Source: Vibrio pelagius
GTDB taxonomy: Bacteria; Pseudomonadota; Gammaproteobacteria; Enterobacterales; Vibrionaceae
NCBI RefSeq assembly: GCF_024347575.1
Contig: NZ_AP025503.1
Coordinates: 744,001 to 808,000 of the forward strand
Length of the DNA: 64,000 nucleotides
Reading direction: 5' to 3'
Part shown: positions 27,365 through 36,227 of the stretch, piece by piece
How positions within the stretch are numbered: position 1 is the first letter of the stretch
Layout: each line of letters begins with the position of its first letter
The notes under the pieces: generated by a model
What the model was told of the DNA's origin: nothing
Database searches by the model: none
What the model saw: only the letters and a program-made list of their open reading frames with translations
Translations under genes and position numbers: made by a program

Positions 27365-29556
27365 TGACACCCATTGATTTACACCAAGCGCCGTTAATGG
27401 ATGTACTAAAGGTTTTGGCTGATAAGGGGACAATTCGCCAGCTCGATTATCAATTTGCTCGCTTTATCACCCAGCAAGCGAGTGGTTACTCACAAGAGGC
27501 CGATACTGCTCAGCAGCTTGGCTTTCTTGCGGGTGTGGTTAGCCATGAGCTGGGAAAAGGTCATATCTGTATGCAACTGACAGTGAGTGATCACTATCAG
27601 TCAAATACACCCGCTGACTTAGCGCAGTTGCTTGGGCTATATGGCGAAGCTGCACAGCAGCTCAATCAACGTCTATTGAATATCGATTGGTCTGCTATTT
27701 TGAGTAACTCAAGTCTGGTTGGCACCACTGCTGCCTGTGTTAAGCCACTCATGTTTGACGGGCAGCGTGTCTATCTACAGCGCTATTGGAATTATGAGGT
27801 GGTGCTTGCTGAGGCTTTAAATCGCTTGAGTCATCCGGTGGAATTTAATCTAGAGCAGAAGCGAGCACTGACACAAACGCTTAATCAACTATTTGCTCGG
27901 AGCTATCACTTTCTTTTTAATGCTTTGGCTAAGGCTGACGCGAATGGTCACAGTACGCAAGTGCTTCGCCAGCAGTTGGTTTGCGATCACTTAGATATTG
28001 TCTCTGAATCTGAACTCAATTGGAGCGAGATTGATAGAGTGGTAGCGGATGCACGTCAGGTTTCTGACCTGAGTGTGTTGGATGAGTTGGTGCCTTTGTC
28101 GGTATGCCTCAATTGGCAAAAAGTTGCGGCAGCGGTAGCACTCAGCCGACGCTTTGCTGTGATATCAGGTGGTCCTGGTACAGGTAAAACCACCACAGTG
28201 GCGAAACTGTTATCTGCAATGGTCGAACAGTCATTGAACTTGGGCAAAGCGCCGACCATTAAATTGGTTGCGCCGACAGGTAAAGCGGCAGCGCGTTTGA
28301 CCGAGTCAATTGGTAAAGCGATCGATCAACTTCCAGTTGAACCTGTAGTGAAAGAGAACATCCCCACGGAGTCGAGCACCTTGCACCGCTTACTTGGTGC
28401 TATTCCAAATCGTGCTGAGTTTAGACATCATCGTCGAAATCCACTGCATCTGGATATACTGGTTGTCGATGAAGCTTCGATGGTTGATCTCTCTATGATG
28501 TATAAGCTGGTGGACGCACTTCCTTCTCATGCGCGTTTGATTCTTCTGGGAGATAAAGACCAACTAGCCTCGGTTGAAGCCGGCGCTGTATTGGGCGATA
28601 TTTGTGATTTCAATGCTCACGGCTACAGCGCATCTCAAGGGAGCTTGATTGCTGAACTGACGGGTTTTAACGCTTTGTCTAGCCACAACGTAAGACACAA
28701 CAACATCAGTTCGGCTCCAGCCGTCGCTGATAGCTTGTGTATGCTGCAAAAGAGTTATCGCTTTGATGCGCGTTCCGGTATCGGTCAACTGGCTAAGGCA
28801 ATTAATGCTGGGTCAGCCGCGCAAGTTGACTTGGTATTGAATAAAGGTTTTGCCGATATCGAGCACCACTCTCTTTCCAGTGACAGTTATAACTTGATGC
28901 TACGTACTTTGGTCAATGAGTACGGCAGTTACTTAAATTGTATTCACCAACCGTTAGCTGAAGGCGAGAAACAGGAGGGGCGCGCTAAACAAGCCCTGGA
29001 TCTTTTCAGTCAGTGTCGACTTCTTTGTGCGGTACGAGATGGTGATTTTGGTGTTTCAGGATTAAACCACCGTATTGAGCGAGCTCTAGCGGCGAGGCGT
29101 TTGATTCAACCTCACAATGAAGAGCTCTGGTATCACGGTCGCCCAGTGATGATAACGCGTAATGATCATGGTCTTGGTTTGTACAATGGTGATATTGGTT
29201 TGTGTATGCTGGATTCCACTATTACCGAAGATGGTTCATCGCCAAGACTTAAGGTTTATTTTGAGCTGCCTGATGGCAGTGTTAAGGCGGTGCTGCCTAG
29301 TCGAGTGCCTGAGCATGAAACGGCTTATGCGATGACGATTCACAAATCTCAAGGTAGTGAGTTTGATTTGACCTTAATGATTCTGCCACCGGAGTTCAGC
29401 CCGATTTTGACGCGTGAACTTATCTATACAGGCGTGACGCGTGCCAAATCTCGCTTGATGATGTTTAGCGATAACTCAGTATTTAAGCGAAGTATTAAGG
29501 TGAAAACTCAACGTGTGAGTGGCTTGGCGGTTCGTTTGGGAGGCGGTGAACGCTAA
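27364..29556 (+). CDS. recD: Exodeoxyribonuclease V alpha chain RecD
   Basis: RecD is the 5'-3' helicase of RecBCD. The 730-residue protein has Walker A GGPGTGKTT at 269-276 (K275), KLVAPTGKAAARLTESIG, DEASMVDLSMMYKL (motif II), LILLGDKDQLASVEAGAVLGD, and C-terminal YAMTIHKSQGSEFD and LIYTGVTRAKSR. It overlaps the recB stop by one base, so it is translationally coupled. It is longer than E. coli RecD (608 residues): inserts occur around ELTGFNALSSHNVRHNNISS and in the N-terminal half. Confidence 0.96.
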   Translation: MTPIDLHQAPLMDVLKVLADKGTIRQLDYQFARFITQQASGYSQEADTAQQLGFLAGVVSHELGKGHICMQLTVSDHYQSNTPADLAQLLGLYGEAAQQLNQRLLNIDWSAILSNSSLVGTTAACVKPLMFDGQRVYLQRYWNYEVVLAEALNRLSHPVEFNLEQKRALTQTLNQLFARSYHFLFNALAKADANGHSTQVLRQQLVCDHLDIVSESELNWSEIDRVVADARQVSDLSVLDELVPLSVCLNWQKVAAAVALSRRFAVISGGPGTGKTTTVAKLLSAMVEQSLNLGKAPTIKLVAPTGKAAARLTESIGKAIDQLPVEPVVKENIPTESSTLHRLLGAIPNRAEFRHHRRNPLHLDILVVDEASMVDLSMMYKLVDALPSHARLILLGDKDQLASVEAGAVLGDICDFNAHGYSASQGSLIAELTGFNALSSHNVRHNNISSAPAVADSLCMLQKSYRFDARSGIGQLAKAINAGSAAQVDLVLNKGFADIEHHSLSSDSYNLMLRTLVNEYGSYLNCIHQPLAEGEKQEGRAKQALDLFSQCRLLCAVRDGDFGVSGLNHRIERALAARRLIQPHNEELWYHGRPVMITRNDHGLGLYNGDIGLCMLDSTITEDGSSPRLKVYFELPDGSVKAVLPSRVPEHETAYAMTIHKSQGSEFDLTLMILPPEFSPILTRELIYTGVTRAKSRLMMFSDNSVFKRSIKVKTQRVSGLAVRLGGGER

Positions 29557-29857
29557 AGGAATAAAGAGATGACGATAGGAAGCAGCCGTCCGTGGTGGCT
29601 TCTTTGAGTAAAGGGTCTTACTCGTTACTGAGAAAGGCTTTTGTAAAAGAGATATGGTTTATCTTGTATTTTGCTTGGCAGTTCAAGATAAACTCTTTTA
29701 GGTTATCAGTGACTGGAAACACACAATGGACGTCAAGCCCTTCAAGAAATTGGTTGTCAGCCATATCCCAGAAGCTCTGTAGCGAATTACAAATAACGGT
29801 TCTCATATCAATATGCTCTTTTTGCTTTTTGTTATTAACGGGCATAGCCAAAGTTTA
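29557..29857 (-). CDS. Region holding a possible small hypothetical gene (best frame 29618-29806)
   Basis: On the minus strand a frame from ATG 29806 to 29618 encodes 62 residues (MRTVICNSLQSFWDMADNQF and onward), with AAAGAG 8 bases before the ATG. Composition is protein-like, with a mix of charged, aromatic and Cys residues. The frame also extends back to ATG 29845, just next to the MITE-like element that begins at 29858, so a larger gene may have been cut or its promoter replaced by the insertion. A competing plus-strand frame (29592-29858) is richer in unlikely residues. I do not recognise either. The recD end of this region has only a weak hairpin (29580-29602). Confidence 0.35.
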
Positions 29858-30019
29858 ATACCAATCACAGTAAATAAGTGATCAAAAATAGCGCAGGAAA
29901 AAGGCTTGAGAACAAGGCAGAATTTTTCGATAAGTAGTTATTCTACAATCAAAAATTCTAATGCAGTTATCGAGCATTTTAACAAGCTAGGGTGAGCAAT
30001 TATTTACTACGATTGGTAT
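29858..30019. mobile_element. MITE-like element with terminal inverted repeats
   Basis: The ends ATACCAATCACAGTAAATAA and its near reverse complement TTATTTACTACGATTGGTAT match at 18 of 20 positions and bound 162 bp that code for nothing. The interior (GCGCAGGAAAAAGGCTTGAG, AATTCTAATGCAGTTATCGA) matches my memory of a non-coding repeat scattered through many Vibrio genomes. It lacks a transposase, so it would move only in trans. I could not confirm a clean target duplication. Copy number cannot be judged from one window. Confidence 0.75.
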
Positions 30020-30218
30020 AAGCCTGCGATGTTAAGTTTAAGCAATCCGTGCAAGTCCCCATGCGAAGAACGCATAGACGATTCCAATCAATGTTTACTA
30101 AGAATGTAAATCGGGTAAATTCTATACAAGTATTGGTGTGAATAAAAGTGCATAGTTTATAAATCTCATATAGTAATCGATTACATTTGCAATCAATTTC
30201 TATCGAAAGTGAGAAAAG
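30020..30218. other. Intergenic stretch between the MITE and the argA terminator
   Basis: No gene is seen. A perfect 12-bp palindrome GTAATCGATTAC lies at 30173-30184 in AT-rich DNA. It resembles a dimeric regulator site, but no promoter or target gene is evident next to it. Confidence 0.3.
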
Positions 30219-30243
30219 GCACCAAATTTAAATTTTAGGTGCC
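30211..30243 (-). terminator. argA terminator
   Basis: GGCACC / GGTGCC closes an AT-rich stem-loop. On the minus strand it is followed by TTTTCTC, 26 bp after the argA stop. Confidence 0.75.
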
Positions 30244-30268
30244 GGAATTTTGCACAAAACATCAAGTT

Positions 30269-31606
30269 TTAGACGTTCAACGCCAGTATTTTCGATTTGC
30301 GTTGATAGTTGTACAGGCTTTGTTTTTCCATTGGCAGTTCATCGACTCCAATTTCATAAAAACCTTGCTCCCTAAACCAGTGAAGGCTGTGGGTGGTCAG
30401 TACGAAAATCTGATCAATATTTTGGGATTTAGATTGGTGCCTCATGTAATTGAGCAGCAGTTGCCCACGGTTGCCATCTCGGTAGTCTGGATGAATAGCA
30501 ACACACGCCATTTCCGCCATATGATCTTCAGGGTAAGTGTAAAGTGCGGCGCAACCTATGATCAGTCCATCCTTCTCTATGATGGTGAAACGGTGAATCT
30601 CCTGCTCGAGTTGTTCACGAGAGCGACGAACCAAAATACCTTGCTCTTCAAGAGGACGAATGAGATCGAAGATACCACCGATATCATCGATTTGAGCTTG
30701 CCTTACTTGTTCGGCACTCGCCATAACCACTTGAGTACCGATACCATCAAACGAGAACAGTTCTTGAATTAGCGCGCCATCGAGTTTATAGCTGATTAAG
30801 TGACAGCGTGGTACACCAGCGTGGCAAGCTGCAATCGCGCCTTTTAAAAAACGTTGAGTGCCGCTACCCATATTGAGGGTTGGATCTTGCGACTCTGTGA
30901 GACGATCAAGTATCTGCTTAGCGTCTTTTGGAAATAGCTCTGCAAGTACATTACCATCGGTGTCGATAACCCCTTGTTCAGAACAGAAACCAATCAGTTT
31001 ATCGGCCTTGAGGCGAATCGCGACTTGGGTAGCGACCTCTTCGGAAAGAAGATTAAAGCTCTCCCCTGTTACGGAGCTTGCAATAGGGCCCAGTAGCACA
31101 ATCGATCCTTGAGCTAGAGTACGGTTGATACCCTCGATATCAATACGGCGGATTTTTCCGCTATGACAGTAGTCAGTCCCATCATCGACCCCAAGCGGTT
31201 GTGCGGTGACGAAGTTCCCACTCATGACATTGAGCTGCGTGCCGGCCATTGGGGTATTGTTTAAGCTCATTGATAAGCGTGCGGTGATCGCAAGTTGTAA
31301 TTGTCCAGCCGCTTGCATAGCTACGCCTAATGCATGCTCATCAGTAACTCGGATATTCTTGTGGTAAGGGGTATAGCAATCTTGCTTGGATAGCAGCTCG
31401 TTGATTTGCGGACGAGCTCCATGAACCAGAACAATTTTTACACCTAGACTATGAAGGAGTGCAATATCATTAATGATGTTACCGAAGTTGCGATCGGCCA
31501 CCGCTTCGCCTCCCAGCATAATAACCATAGTTTTTCCACGGTGTGCATTGACGTAGGGGGTTGATTGTCTGAAGCCTTTAACTAAGGCGGTGCTTCTTAA
31601 TTTCAC
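30269..31606 (-). CDS. argA: Amino-acid N-acetyltransferase (N-acetylglutamate synthase)
   Basis: ArgA makes N-acetylglutamate from glutamate and acetyl-CoA, the first step of arginine synthesis. The 445-residue protein has an N-terminal amino-acid-kinase-like domain that usually carries arginine feedback inhibition ([37 protein letters not shown]). The C-terminal GNAT acetyltransferase domain contains the acetyl-CoA loop ([20 protein letters not shown]). The start is GTG 31606, giving [20 protein letters not shown], which aligns with E. coli ArgA. argA next to recD is the order seen in other enteric-type genomes. Tandem ARG-box-like sites lie just upstream. Confidence 0.96.
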   Translation of the reverse strand: MKLRSTALVKGFRQSTPYVNAHRGKTMVIMLGGEAVADRNFGNIINDIALLHSLGVKIVLVHGARPQINELLSKQDCYTPYHKNIRVTDEHALGVAMQAAGQLQLAITARLSMSLNNTPMAGTQLNVMSGNFVTAQPLGVDDGTDYCHSGKIRRIDIEGINRTLAQGSIVLLGPIASSVTGESFNLLSEEVATQVAIRLKADKLIGFCSEQGVIDTDGNVLAELFPKDAKQILDRLTESQDPTLNMGSGTQRFLKGAIAACHAGVPRCHLISYKLDGALIQELFSFDGIGTQVVMASAEQVRQAQIDDIGGIFDLIRPLEEQGILVRRSREQLEQEIHRFTIIEKDGLIIGCAALYTYPEDHMAEMACVAIHPDYRDGNRGQLLLNYMRHQSKSQNIDQIFVLTTHSLHWFREQGFYEIGVDELPMEKQSLYNYQRKSKILALNV

Positions 31607-31619
31607 AGAGAGAATCCGT

Positions 31620-31658
31620 TCTGGTTATTTATTCCTAAATTTAACATTTTTATTCAAT
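31620..31658 (-). promoter_or_regulatory. Tandem ARG-box-like operator upstream of argA
   Basis: On the minus strand TGAATAAAAATGTT (31656-31643) and GGAATAAATAACCA (31635-31622) both resemble the ArgR half-palindrome consensus TGAATWWWWATTCA. Their spacing is exactly 21 bp, the usual 18-bp box plus 3-bp gap. The first matches about 11 of 14, the second fewer. The pair ends 14 bp before the argA start. Confidence 0.55.
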
Positions 31659-31764
31659 CGTAAACAAGAATATTTTAGGAATAAAATAGTAAGCTACCGT
31701 AAAGAATACTTTATTCTGTAACATTGTTGAGTGTAGAATGTCAGTTGCTTAAAATTGAGTAGTA

Positions 31765-32241
31765 ATGGTTATGCAAGCCCCAGTAAGTAAAAACAAAATT
31801 GATGACATTACGAAGAGCTTAATTAGCGATTCGGATAAGAGAAAAAACGCTAACTTTAAACATAAGTTGGTCGAACGTAGCTTAATGGTGCTAGCTTTAG
31901 TGGGTACGATCGCAGTGGTGATCTTGTATCAAGGGGTCTTTGCTCGTATGCAGGCCGCATCGACACCTAAAAGTATGATTTACGGCACATGGGTGGAGCA
32001 GAATGTTGCGCATTACGCAGCCGATGAGTTTGTGCTGAATGATAGAGGCGTGACGGTCGCTGGTTCTGTGATTGCGACTGATTTTAGCTTTGATGGCAAC
32101 TATTTTAAGTATCGCTCTGCAGGAAAGACCTATCGTTTCAAAATGGTTAACTCGGATTATACCGAGATGAAGCTCGACTCCGATGCACACTACAACCCTG
32201 TCTTTCGTTTAAAGGGCTATAACGACCATTCAGTTCGTTAG
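31765..32241 (+). CDS. DUF2850-type inner-membrane protein
   Basis: A 158-residue protein with a basic N-terminal segment, one membrane helix (about residues 38-58, LMVLALVGTIAVVILYQGVF) and a soluble C-terminal domain (YGTWVEQNVAHYAADEFVLN, YRFKMVNSDYTEMKL) predicted to face the periplasm. I recognise it as the Vibrio-type DUF2850 family, whose function is unknown. It is divergent from argA and lies upstream of mltA with an 81-bp gap, with no obvious functional link. Confidence 0.75.
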   Translation: MVMQAPVSKNKIDDITKSLISDSDKRKNANFKHKLVERSLMVLALVGTIAVVILYQGVFARMQAASTPKSMIYGTWVEQNVAHYAADEFVLNDRGVTVAGSVIATDFSFDGNYFKYRSAGKTYRFKMVNSDYTEMKLDSDAHYNPVFRLKGYNDHSVR

Positions 32242-32322
32242 GTTATCTTACTGTAAACTCTTACAAACTTAGATTGAGTTATTCAGCCGTTTTTGTCATC
32301 CTCGTTGCATAGAAAATTTTGG

Positions 32323-33435
32323 ATGATTCTTGTGATTAAAAAATGGCTCCCTCTGGTTTCGGCCTCAGTACTATTCGGTTGTGCGCAACCGACAGACCGC
32401 GCTCAACAGTATCTTGATGATGAATTTCCTCGTACCTTAAATAAGGTTGAGCAGATCGAAACCAACTCCCCTAGAGACTACACGGCTTTTTATGAACAAG
32501 CTGCAATGGTGGTCTCTAAGTCTCCCTCTATGGCAAAAATCTATCAGCCACTTTATCAACAGTTGAATGAGTGGGCTCTGCAAAGTGGTGACCCTAAACA
32601 ATTGTCCAATTACGGTGTTGAGGCTGCACAATTGGGTGGTGGAGACAAGCAGGGTAATGTTCTATTTACTGGCTATTTCTCACCTGTGATGGAGCTGCGC
32701 CATGAGCCAAATGAGGAGTATCGTTACCCTGTCTACGCATTACCAAATTGTGGTCAGGAGTGCCCAACGCGAGCTGAAATCTACGACGGTGCATTAGACG
32801 GACTAGGGTTAGAGCTTGGTTATGCCGCAAATCGTATCGATCCATTCATGATGGAAGTGCAGGGCAGTGGGTTTGTACACTTTGGTGATGATGACACCCT
32901 TAAGTATTTTGCCTATGCCGGTAAAAACAACAAAGCGTATGTCAGTATTGGACGTGTATTGATTGAACGAGGGTTGGTGCCTCGTGAAAAAATGTCTCTT
33001 AAAGCCATTAAAGAGTGGGTGATGGAAAATGATCCAGAAGTCGTGAAAGAGCTTCTAGAACAGAACCCTTCTTTTGTTTTCTTCCAAGCAAATGAAGATT
33101 TGTCGGTAATGGGCAGCGCAGGTATTCCACTACTACCGATGGCGGCTGTTGCGGGTGACCGATCTATCTTGCCTATGGGGACACCGATTTTAGCGGAAGT
33201 GCCACTGCTAAATGCTGACGGCACTTGGAGTGGGGTGCATCAGCTTCGTTTATTGTTGGTACTGGATACTGGCGGTGCGGTGAAGCAAAATCATCTCGAT
33301 CTTTATCACGGTATGGGGCCAAGAGCTGGCACAGAAGCGGGACACTACAAGCACTTTGGCCGAGTTTGGAAGCTTGGGTTAGACGGCAGTGCGACCGAAG
33401 CACCCTGGGCGTTGCCACCTGAAAAGATTGAGTAA
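32323..33435 (+). CDS. mltA: Membrane-bound lytic murein transglycosylase A
   Basis: MltA is an outer-membrane lipoprotein that cleaves peptidoglycan glycan strands. The protein has about 370 residues: a signal ending in a lipobox (LFGC), then PTDRAQQY, which matches E. coli MltA, then the MltA domain (VLFTGYFSPVMELRH, MEVQGSGFVHF) and the C-terminal VLDTGGAVKQNHLDLYHGMG carrying the catalytic Asp region. Two starts are possible: ATG 32323 (used) and GTG 32332, and a TTG further up is unlikely. A terminator follows at 33483-33515. Confidence 0.95.
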   Translation: MILVIKKWLPLVSASVLFGCAQPTDRAQQYLDDEFPRTLNKVEQIETNSPRDYTAFYEQAAMVVSKSPSMAKIYQPLYQQLNEWALQSGDPKQLSNYGVEAAQLGGGDKQGNVLFTGYFSPVMELRHEPNEEYRYPVYALPNCGQECPTRAEIYDGALDGLGLELGYAANRIDPFMMEVQGSGFVHFGDDDTLKYFAYAGKNNKAYVSIGRVLIERGLVPREKMSLKAIKEWVMENDPEVVKELLEQNPSFVFFQANEDLSVMGSAGIPLLPMAAVAGDRSILPMGTPILAEVPLLNADGTWSGVHQLRLLLVLDTGGAVKQNHLDLYHGMGPRAGTEAGHYKHFGRVWKLGLDGSATEAPWALPPEKIE

Positions 33436-33482
33436 GCTAGCGCATTGAACTACATCGGCTAATCCCCTAGACTTTTTATTCA

Positions 33483-33515
33483 AGAGTGCGTATAAAACGC
33501 ACTCTTTCTTTTTCT
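33483..33515 (+). terminator. mltA terminator
   Basis: AGAGTGCG / CGCACTCT is an 8-bp perfect stem with a 7-base loop and a T-rich tail. Confidence 0.9.
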
Positions 33516-33538
33516 AATGCAATAAATTGGCGGCAACA

Positions 33539-34348
33539 ATGCGTGAATTGACCACACCAGCTTCTGAAAATTATGACCAACGATTCGGCGGGACTCGCCG
33601 TCTGTATGGCAATAGTGAAGTTGAAATATTAAGAGCAGCACACGTTTGTGTGGTTGGTATCGGTGGTGTTGGTTCATGGGCTGTTGAGGCTTTGGCTCGT
33701 ACTGGTGTTGGTGAACTGACCTTGATCGATATGGATGATGTGTGTGTGACAAACATTAACCGTCAGATCCATGCAATGACTGGTACAGTTGGTCAAAGCA
33801 AGATTGAGGTGATGGCTGAGCGCGTTAAGTTGATCAATCCTGAGTGTAAAGTGAATCTGATTGATGACTTTATTGGTCCAGACAATCAAGCTGAATACAT
33901 TACCAAAGAGTTCGATTACGTTTTGGATGCGATCGATAGCATGAAAGCAAAAGCATCTCTGCTGGCGTACTGTCGAAGCAATAAAATTAAGGTGATCACC
34001 ACCGGTGGTGCTGGTGGTCAAGTTGACCCGACTCAGATTCAAGTTGCTGATTTAACCAAGACAATTCAAGATCCGCTCGCTAAGAAATTGAAAGATACGT
34101 TGCGTCGTCACCATAACTTCCCGAAAAATCCAGCGCGTAAGTTTGGTATTGAGTGTGTGTTCTCAACCGAACAGCTGAAATACCCACAAGCTGATGGCAG
34201 TGTATGTGCAGCTAAAGCGACGGCAGAAGGGCCTAAACGTATGGACTGTGCGACGGGTTTTGGCGCAGCGACTGTGGTAACCGCAACCTTTGGCTTTGTC
34301 GCTGTATCGCGCATTGTTGAAAAGTTGATTCAGAAGTATAAGAAGTAG
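33539..34348 (+). CDS. tcdA: tRNA threonylcarbamoyladenosine dehydratase
   Basis: TcdA (also called CsdL) cyclises t6A37 in tRNAs to ct6A in an ATP-dependent reaction. The protein is about 269 residues and belongs to the E1-like family: a nucleotide-binding GxGxxG (VVGIGGVGSWAVEALARTGVG), DMDDVCVTNINRQIHA and TTGGAGGQVDPTQIQV. A Cys-rich region (FGIECVFSTEQ, SVCAAKATAEGPKRMDCATGFG) follows. ATG 33539 is used; the frame runs to TTG 33527. csdE follows 9 bp later, so the two are likely cotranscribed. CsdE-CsdA is the proposed sulfur-transfer partner of TcdA. Confidence 0.94.
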   Translation: MRELTTPASENYDQRFGGTRRLYGNSEVEILRAAHVCVVGIGGVGSWAVEALARTGVGELTLIDMDDVCVTNINRQIHAMTGTVGQSKIEVMAERVKLINPECKVNLIDDFIGPDNQAEYITKEFDYVLDAIDSMKAKASLLAYCRSNKIKVITTGGAGGQVDPTQIQVADLTKTIQDPLAKKLKDTLRRHHNFPKNPARKFGIECVFSTEQLKYPQADGSVCAAKATAEGPKRMDCATGFGAATVVTATFGFVAVSRIVEKLIQKYKK

Positions 34349-34357
34349 GAGCACTAG

Positions 34358-34786
34358 ATGCATTCATTCCCTGACTCTCCTTTTGGTTCCACAATTACCA
34401 GTGATGACATTGTCGAGAAAATGGCAACGTTTCGTGGCTGGGAAGATCGCTATCGCCAAGTGATTCAGTGGGGGAAAAAGCTTCCTCAAATGCCTGATGA
34501 ATTGAAAAGCGAGCAAGTGACTGTGGCTGGCTGCGAGAGCCAAGTGTGGTTGGTGGCTCAGCAAGACGGGGATGTTTGGCATTTCTGTGCTGATTCTGAT
34601 GCGCGTATTGTGCGCGGATTGATTGCCCTGGTAATGGCCGCTTTTGATGGCAAAACGTCACAGCAGATCCAAGCATTCGATATCGATGACTATTTTGCAA
34701 AGCTTGGTTTGATTGATCACCTTAGCCCTTCTCGTGGCAATGGCCTAAAAGCGATTGTTGAGCAGATAAAGCAGCTTGCTTGCTAG
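34358..34786 (+). CDS. csdE: CsdE/SufE-family sulfur acceptor
   Basis: A 142-residue protein of the SufE fold. It accepts persulfide sulfur from the cysteine desulfurase CsdA. The active cysteine is C59 in TVAGCESQVWL. The ribosome site is AGGAG, 5 bases before ATG 34358. It sits directly after tcdA, and csdA converges on it from the other strand 139 bp away. That keeps CsdE and CsdA next to each other, but unlike the co-directional csdA-csdE order in E. coli. A repeat element separates the two. Confidence 0.93.
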   Translation: MHSFPDSPFGSTITSDDIVEKMATFRGWEDRYRQVIQWGKKLPQMPDELKSEQVTVAGCESQVWLVAQQDGDVWHFCADSDARIVRGLIALVMAAFDGKTSQQIQAFDIDDYFAKLGLIDHLSPSRGNGLKAIVEQIKQLAC

Positions 34787-34811
34787 CCATAAAATCTCCG
34801 ATTCACGTTAA

Positions 34812-34908
34812 GAGATTCCAGACACTTCGTCCCTCAGTTCTGGAATGACGAGTAGAACCTAGATTCGTCATTCCCTATAGCGACGAAGGAGCGTAGTAGG
34901 GAATCTCG
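34812..34908. repeat. Dispersed Vibrio palindromic repeat (two facing hairpins)
   Basis: Two stem-loops lie in tandem between the convergent csdE and csdA. The first is TTCCAGA / TCTGGAA (stem within GAGATTCCAGA...TCTGGAATGACGA). The second is ATTCCCT / AGGGAAT around an inner region with TAGCGACGAAGGAGCG. The outer GAGATTCC and GGAATCTCG ends are inverted relative to each other. I recall sequences of this type (GAGATTCC and GTCATTCC forms) as scattered extragenic repeats in vibrios. No gene is encoded. A terminator role for both genes is plausible. Confidence 0.7.
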
Positions 34909-34925
34909 TTCGATCCCCACCAAAG

Positions 34926-36137
34926 CTAAAGCATGTCTACCGCTTTCTCTATAGCAGCAATCAGTCTTTCAACATCTTCAATATCGTTATAAATCCCAAA
35001 CGAAATTCGCACCGTGCCTTTGATCCCCAATGCATCCATCAATGGATGAGCACAGTGGTGGCCGGCTCGAACCGCAATGCCTTGTTGATCGAGCAGCGTC
35101 GCGATGTCTTGATGATGCACGCCATCCATAGTAAATGTGACCACGCTAGAGTTAGGTTGGTAGCCAATGACTTCGATGTCATCCAATTTAGATAGGGCTT
35201 GGTAGGTCATATCGACCAATTGATGAATGTGCGTTTCTACTTGCTGTTGTTCGAACTGGCTTAGCCATTGAATCGCCGAGTCCAACGCGATCGCACCAGC
35301 CACATTGGGTGTGCCTGCTTCAAACTTACCGGGCAGTGCAGAGTAGGTCGTTCCCTCAAAAGAAACACGTTCGACCATCTTCCCTCCGCCATGCCAAGGT
35401 GGCATCGACTCTAGTAATTCTAGCTTGCCATAAAGCACACCGATCCCCGCTGGTGCATAAAGTTTGTGTCCTGAGAATACGTAGAAATCAGCGTTCAGCT
35501 CAGTCACATTGACAGTCTCATGAACAACCCCTTGTGCACCATCGACAACCACGATCGCACCGACAGAGTGTGCTTTTTCTATGACTTGTTCAATAGGTTG
35601 ACGTGTCCCCGTGACATTGGTGACTTGCGCCAGAGCGATGATTTTAGTTTTGTCATTTAACAGAGAATCAAAAGCAGCCATATCGAATTGGCATGTTTTG
35701 GTCATTGGTATCTTAATCACTTTAGCACCGGTTTGCTCGGCGACGATTTGCCACGGCACAATATTAGCGTGGTGCTCAAGTTCACTGACCAGAATCTCAT
35801 CCCCCGGCTTTAAAGAGCTTCGAGCATAGGTTTGGGCAATTAAGTTCAGCGCTTCAGTTGCACCGCGAGTCCAGATGATCTCTTTGCTTGAAGCAGCGCC
35901 AATAAACTGAGCGACATTATCCCTCGCAGCTTCAAATTGACTGGTCGCTTTGGCTGTAAGACTATGACTTCCCCGGTGGACATTGGCATTTTGCTTAGAG
36001 TAATACTCACTAATCGCATCGATCACCACTTGAGGTTTCTGGGTTGTCGCAGCGCTGTCTAAGTAGATCAGAGGCTGTTGATTAACCTGTTGGGTGAGCG
36101 CAGGAAATTGCTTGCGAATGTGTTGGATGTCTAGCAT
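34926..36137 (-). CDS. csdA: Cysteine desulfurase CsdA
   Basis: A 403-residue group II cysteine desulfurase (SufS/CsdA type). It liberates sulfur from cysteine as a persulfide using PLP. The PLP lysine is K225 in SGHKLYAP, and the active cysteine is C362 in GHHCAHPL. Conserved segments include YLDSAATTQKP, NVHRGSHSL and HHANIVPWQ. The full-length match and pairing with csdE support CsdA rather than SufS, as no suf genes are nearby. Confidence 0.94.
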   Translation of the reverse strand: MLDIQHIRKQFPALTQQVNQQPLIYLDSAATTQKPQVVIDAISEYYSKQNANVHRGSHSLTAKATSQFEAARDNVAQFIGAASSKEIIWTRGATEALNLIAQTYARSSLKPGDEILVSELEHHANIVPWQIVAEQTGAKVIKIPMTKTCQFDMAAFDSLLNDKTKIIALAQVTNVTGTRQPIEQVIEKAHSVGAIVVVDGAQGVVHETVNVTELNADFYVFSGHKLYAPAGIGVLYGKLELLESMPPWHGGGKMVERVSFEGTTYSALPGKFEAGTPNVAGAIALDSAIQWLSQFEQQQVETHIHQLVDMTYQALSKLDDIEVIGYQPNSSVVTFTMDGVHHQDIATLLDQQGIAVRAGHHCAHPLMDALGIKGTVRISFGIYNDIEDVERLIAAIEKAVDML

Positions 36138-36227
36138 CTAAAATTACCTAAGGGTTGAAGATTGGATAGGGTGCTGAACGTAGCACTTCTATTTATTGTA
36201 TCGTGAGTTACTTGATTGTGGAGACTA

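Noticed and set aside
29592..29858. 88-codon plus-strand frame after recD
   Set aside because: Competes with the better minus-strand frame and runs into the end of the MITE; composition is poor.
30239..30772. 177-codon frame antisense to argA
   Set aside because: Antisense to a strongly supported gene and begins at its terminator.
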